This document shows, in pieces, positions 23,984-24,828 of a stretch of 24,828 bases of DNA. How positions within the stretch are numbered: position 1 is the stretch's first letter; each line of letters opens with the position of its first letter. The DNA comes from SIG603 sp964369225 (GTDB lineage Bacteria; Bacillota; Clostridia; Oscillospirales; Acutalibacteraceae), in the NCBI GenBank assembly GCA_964369225.1, contig CAYJER010000028.1, positions 1 to 24,828 on the forward strand, read 5' to 3'. The notes below the pieces were generated by a model. The model was not told the DNA's origin, did not search any database, and saw only the letters and a list, made by a program, of their open reading frames with translations. Made by a program: the position numbers and the translations under genes.

Positions 23984-24130
23984 TTAGTTTAATAAATAAT
24001 AAAGCCATGTGCCGATATCTTTGCCAATGCCAATAAGCGAATTAATAGTTGTAATTCCTAAAGCTATAATTATAAGAGCAAGAATTCTTTTATCTAAACT
24101 CTTAAATATCTTTGATAATTCTGCTAACAT
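23984..24130 (-). CDS. Tiny membrane protein, 48 aa
   Basis: The frame has a charged, amphipathic N-terminal third (MLAELSKIFKSLDKR), a hydrophobic helix (ILALIIIALGITTI), then a glycine-rich linker and an aromatic end (WLYYLLN). AAAGGG lies about seven bases upstream of the ATG, and the gene follows the 32-aa frame by 15 nt. I do not recognise a family. Size and layout recall small membrane regulators, type I toxins or peptide bacteriocins, but no immunity, export or antitoxin gene is visible. Confidence 0.65.
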   Translation of the reverse strand: MLAELSKIFKSLDKRILALIIIALGITTINSLIGIGKDIGTWLYYLLN

Positions 24131-24145
24131 AACAAGCCCTTTTAC

Positions 24146-24244
24146 TTAAATCAAGTCAAATGCAATAATAACACCAACTACTAAACCCAAAATAGCTCCT
24201 GCAACTATACATTTTTTATAAACCTTTATCCAATTGATTTTCAT
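24146..24244 (-). CDS. Tiny membrane protein, 32 aa, first of operon
   Basis: The frame MKINWIKVYKKC followed by IVAGAILGLVVGVIIAFDLI has a strongly basic N-terminus and a single glycine-zipper-like transmembrane helix. A strong GAGGAG site lies eight bases upstream, and the promoter at 24278-24306 would start the transcript about 27 nt before the ATG. Good expression signals make it more credible than a random short frame. No family recognised. Confidence 0.7.
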   Translation of the reverse strand: MKINWIKVYKKCIVAGAILGLVVGVIIAFDLI

Positions 24245-24277
24245 AACTGCCACTCCTCATTTTTACTCTGTGAAAAT

Positions 24278-24306
24278 ATTATATCAATAAAATATAAATA
24301 TTTCAA
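24278..24306 (-). promoter_or_regulatory. Promoter of the tiny-protein operon
   Basis: TTGAAA (24301-24306), 17-bp spacer and a perfect TATAAT (24278-24283) on the minus strand, in very AT-rich DNA, just upstream of the 32-aa gene. Confidence 0.8.
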
Positions 24307-24383
24307 TATTTTTTTAAAGTTTTTATTATATTTTAAAATTAGTTTTAGTAGTACCTTTTCAACACTAAAACTTTACAACTGAA

Positions 24384-24459
24384 TGTAGGGGCGACCTGTG
24401 GTCGTCATAAAACTAGTAATTAGTGCTAAATCCTCGGACGACCACAGGTCGCCCCTACA
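24384..24459. repeat. REP-like doublet, GCGACC class
   Basis: Arms 24384-24406 and 24437-24459 are perfect 23-bp inverted repeats. Each has the TGTAGGGG foot and a CGACC-TGT-GGTCG hairpin, the same class as the singlet at 7407 with a changed loop. It lies upstream of the tiny-protein promoter. Confidence 0.85.
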
Positions 24460-24479
24460 AAAATTTGATCAATTTGTTT

Positions 24480-24600
24480 TTATCCATACAAGATTTTTAT
24501 TCAAAAAACCTTTAATCAAAAAATCTGCAAGGATTTTCACATTAACTTTTCACTCTTCACTATTACCTCTTCACTAAGTATAAGACCCTCCCCTACAAAT
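24480..24600. repeat. Dispersed tail repeat, fourth copy
   Basis: It carries ATCCATACAAGATTTTTATT, the hairpin AAAATCT-GCAA-GGATTTT (24520-24537), TTTTCACTCTTCACTA blocks and a terminal CTCCCCTACA. The closing C-G pair of the other copies is replaced here by a U-G wobble in the plus-strand RNA. No gene is seen between 24245 and 24673. Confidence 0.75.
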
Positions 24601-24628
24601 TAACATTTAAATTATATATTCTCTACAT

Positions 24629-24668
24629 AAAAAAGACCCATAAACCACTAAATAAGTGATTTATGAGT
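24629..24668 (-). terminator. Terminator of the tRNA operon
   Basis: ACTCATAAATCAC and GTGGTTTATGGGT form a 13-bp stem with two G-U pairs and a 7-nt loop, followed by CTTTTTT on the minus strand, five bases after the tRNA-Gln gene. Confidence 0.9.
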
Positions 24669-24673
24669 TATAT

Positions 24674-24749
24674 TGGCTGGGCTGGAAGGATTTGAACCTT
24701 CGGAATGACGGAGTCAAAGTCCGTTGCCTTACCGCTTGGCGACAGCCCA
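24674..24749 (-). tRNA. tRNA-Gln (anticodon UUG)
   Basis: The 76-nt minus-strand cloverleaf starts TGGGCTG and ends CAGCCCA, G, CCA. The anticodon stem ACGGA/TCCGT encloses CTTTGAC, giving anticodon TTG for CAA. The T-arm has GGTTCGAATCC. The U1-A72 end pair is typical of tRNA-Gln, and CCA is encoded in the gene. Confidence 0.95.
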
Positions 24750-24763
24750 TTATTATTAAAATG

Positions 24764-24828
24764 TGGGGTGGAAGATGGGATTCGAACCCACGATCTCCAG
24801 TGCCACAAACTGGCGCTTTAACCGACTA
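24764..24828 (-). tRNA. tRNA-His (anticodon GUG), cut by the window edge
   Basis: The minus-strand 3' part of a tRNA. The anticodon stem CCAGT/ACTGG encloses TTGTGGC, giving anticodon GTG for CAC/CAU. The T-arm has GGGTTCGAATCCC, and the 3' end CCCA is consistent with discriminator C73. The acceptor 5' strand lies beyond 24828. It is separated from tRNA-Gln by 14 nt and shares its terminator. Confidence 0.93.

Noticed and set aside
37..24459. CRISPR array as explanation of the repeated palindromes
   Set aside because: Copies are scattered singly over 24 kb, differ in sequence, and lack regular unique spacers or nearby cas genes.
1..24828. Insertion sequence or prophage
   Set aside because: No transposase, integrase or phage structural gene is recognisable. 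The tRNA genes at the right end show no adjacent integrase or obvious attachment-site duplication.

Overview
The window looks like chromosome from a low-GC Firmicute of the class Clostridia. The base composition is AT-rich, Shine-Dalgarno sites are purine-rich, promoters fit the sigma-A consensus, TTG and GTG starts occur, tryptophan synthesis is controlled by a T-box leader, and the solute-binding protein is a lipoprotein. I cannot name a genus from sequence alone. No transposase, phage gene, CRISPR array or origin is visible.

Layout. 1-301: repeat-rich 3' flank. 302-3700: tryptophan operon trpE-trpG-trpD (minus strand) behind a Trp-type T-box leader with a clear promoter. 3701-9796: two uroporphyrinogen-decarboxylase-like (UROD-like) genes, each next to an AraC-family regulator (one pair divergent, one pair in tandem), with a class I aspartate-type aminotransferase between them. 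9797-10171: convergent junction filled with repeats. 10172-23439: a minus-strand carbohydrate locus, read as LacI regulator, family 5 solute-binding lipoprotein, a 625-bp repeat-filled gap, two permeases, two ATPases, a domain-permuted GH3 glycosidase and a large GH94-like (cellobiose phosphorylase-like) protein. 23750-24306: a previously unannotated operon of three or four tiny one-helix membrane proteins with its own strong promoter. 24629-24828: tRNA-Gln and a partial tRNA-His with a terminator.

How the genes work together. The carbohydrate locus reads as one import-and-cleave pathway. The lipoprotein and Opp/Dpp-type ABC transporter would take up an oligosaccharide (probably a beta-glucoside, by inference). 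Two signal-less enzymes, the GH3 hydrolase and the putative phosphorylase, would degrade it in the cytoplasm. The LacI protein probably represses its own transcription unit through an operator lying on the start site. The role of the AraC/UROD-like pairs is unknown.

Between the genes lies a striking family of palindromic repeats. Each unit begins TGTAGGGG and continues as a small hairpin. Units are paired head to head into about 80-bp inverted repeats, and arm sequences differ between elements while the palindrome is kept. This resembles REP/REPIN elements, here in a clostridial background. A second dispersed element carries a short hairpin with a GNRA loop. The repeats and the tiny-protein operon are the least explained parts of the window.
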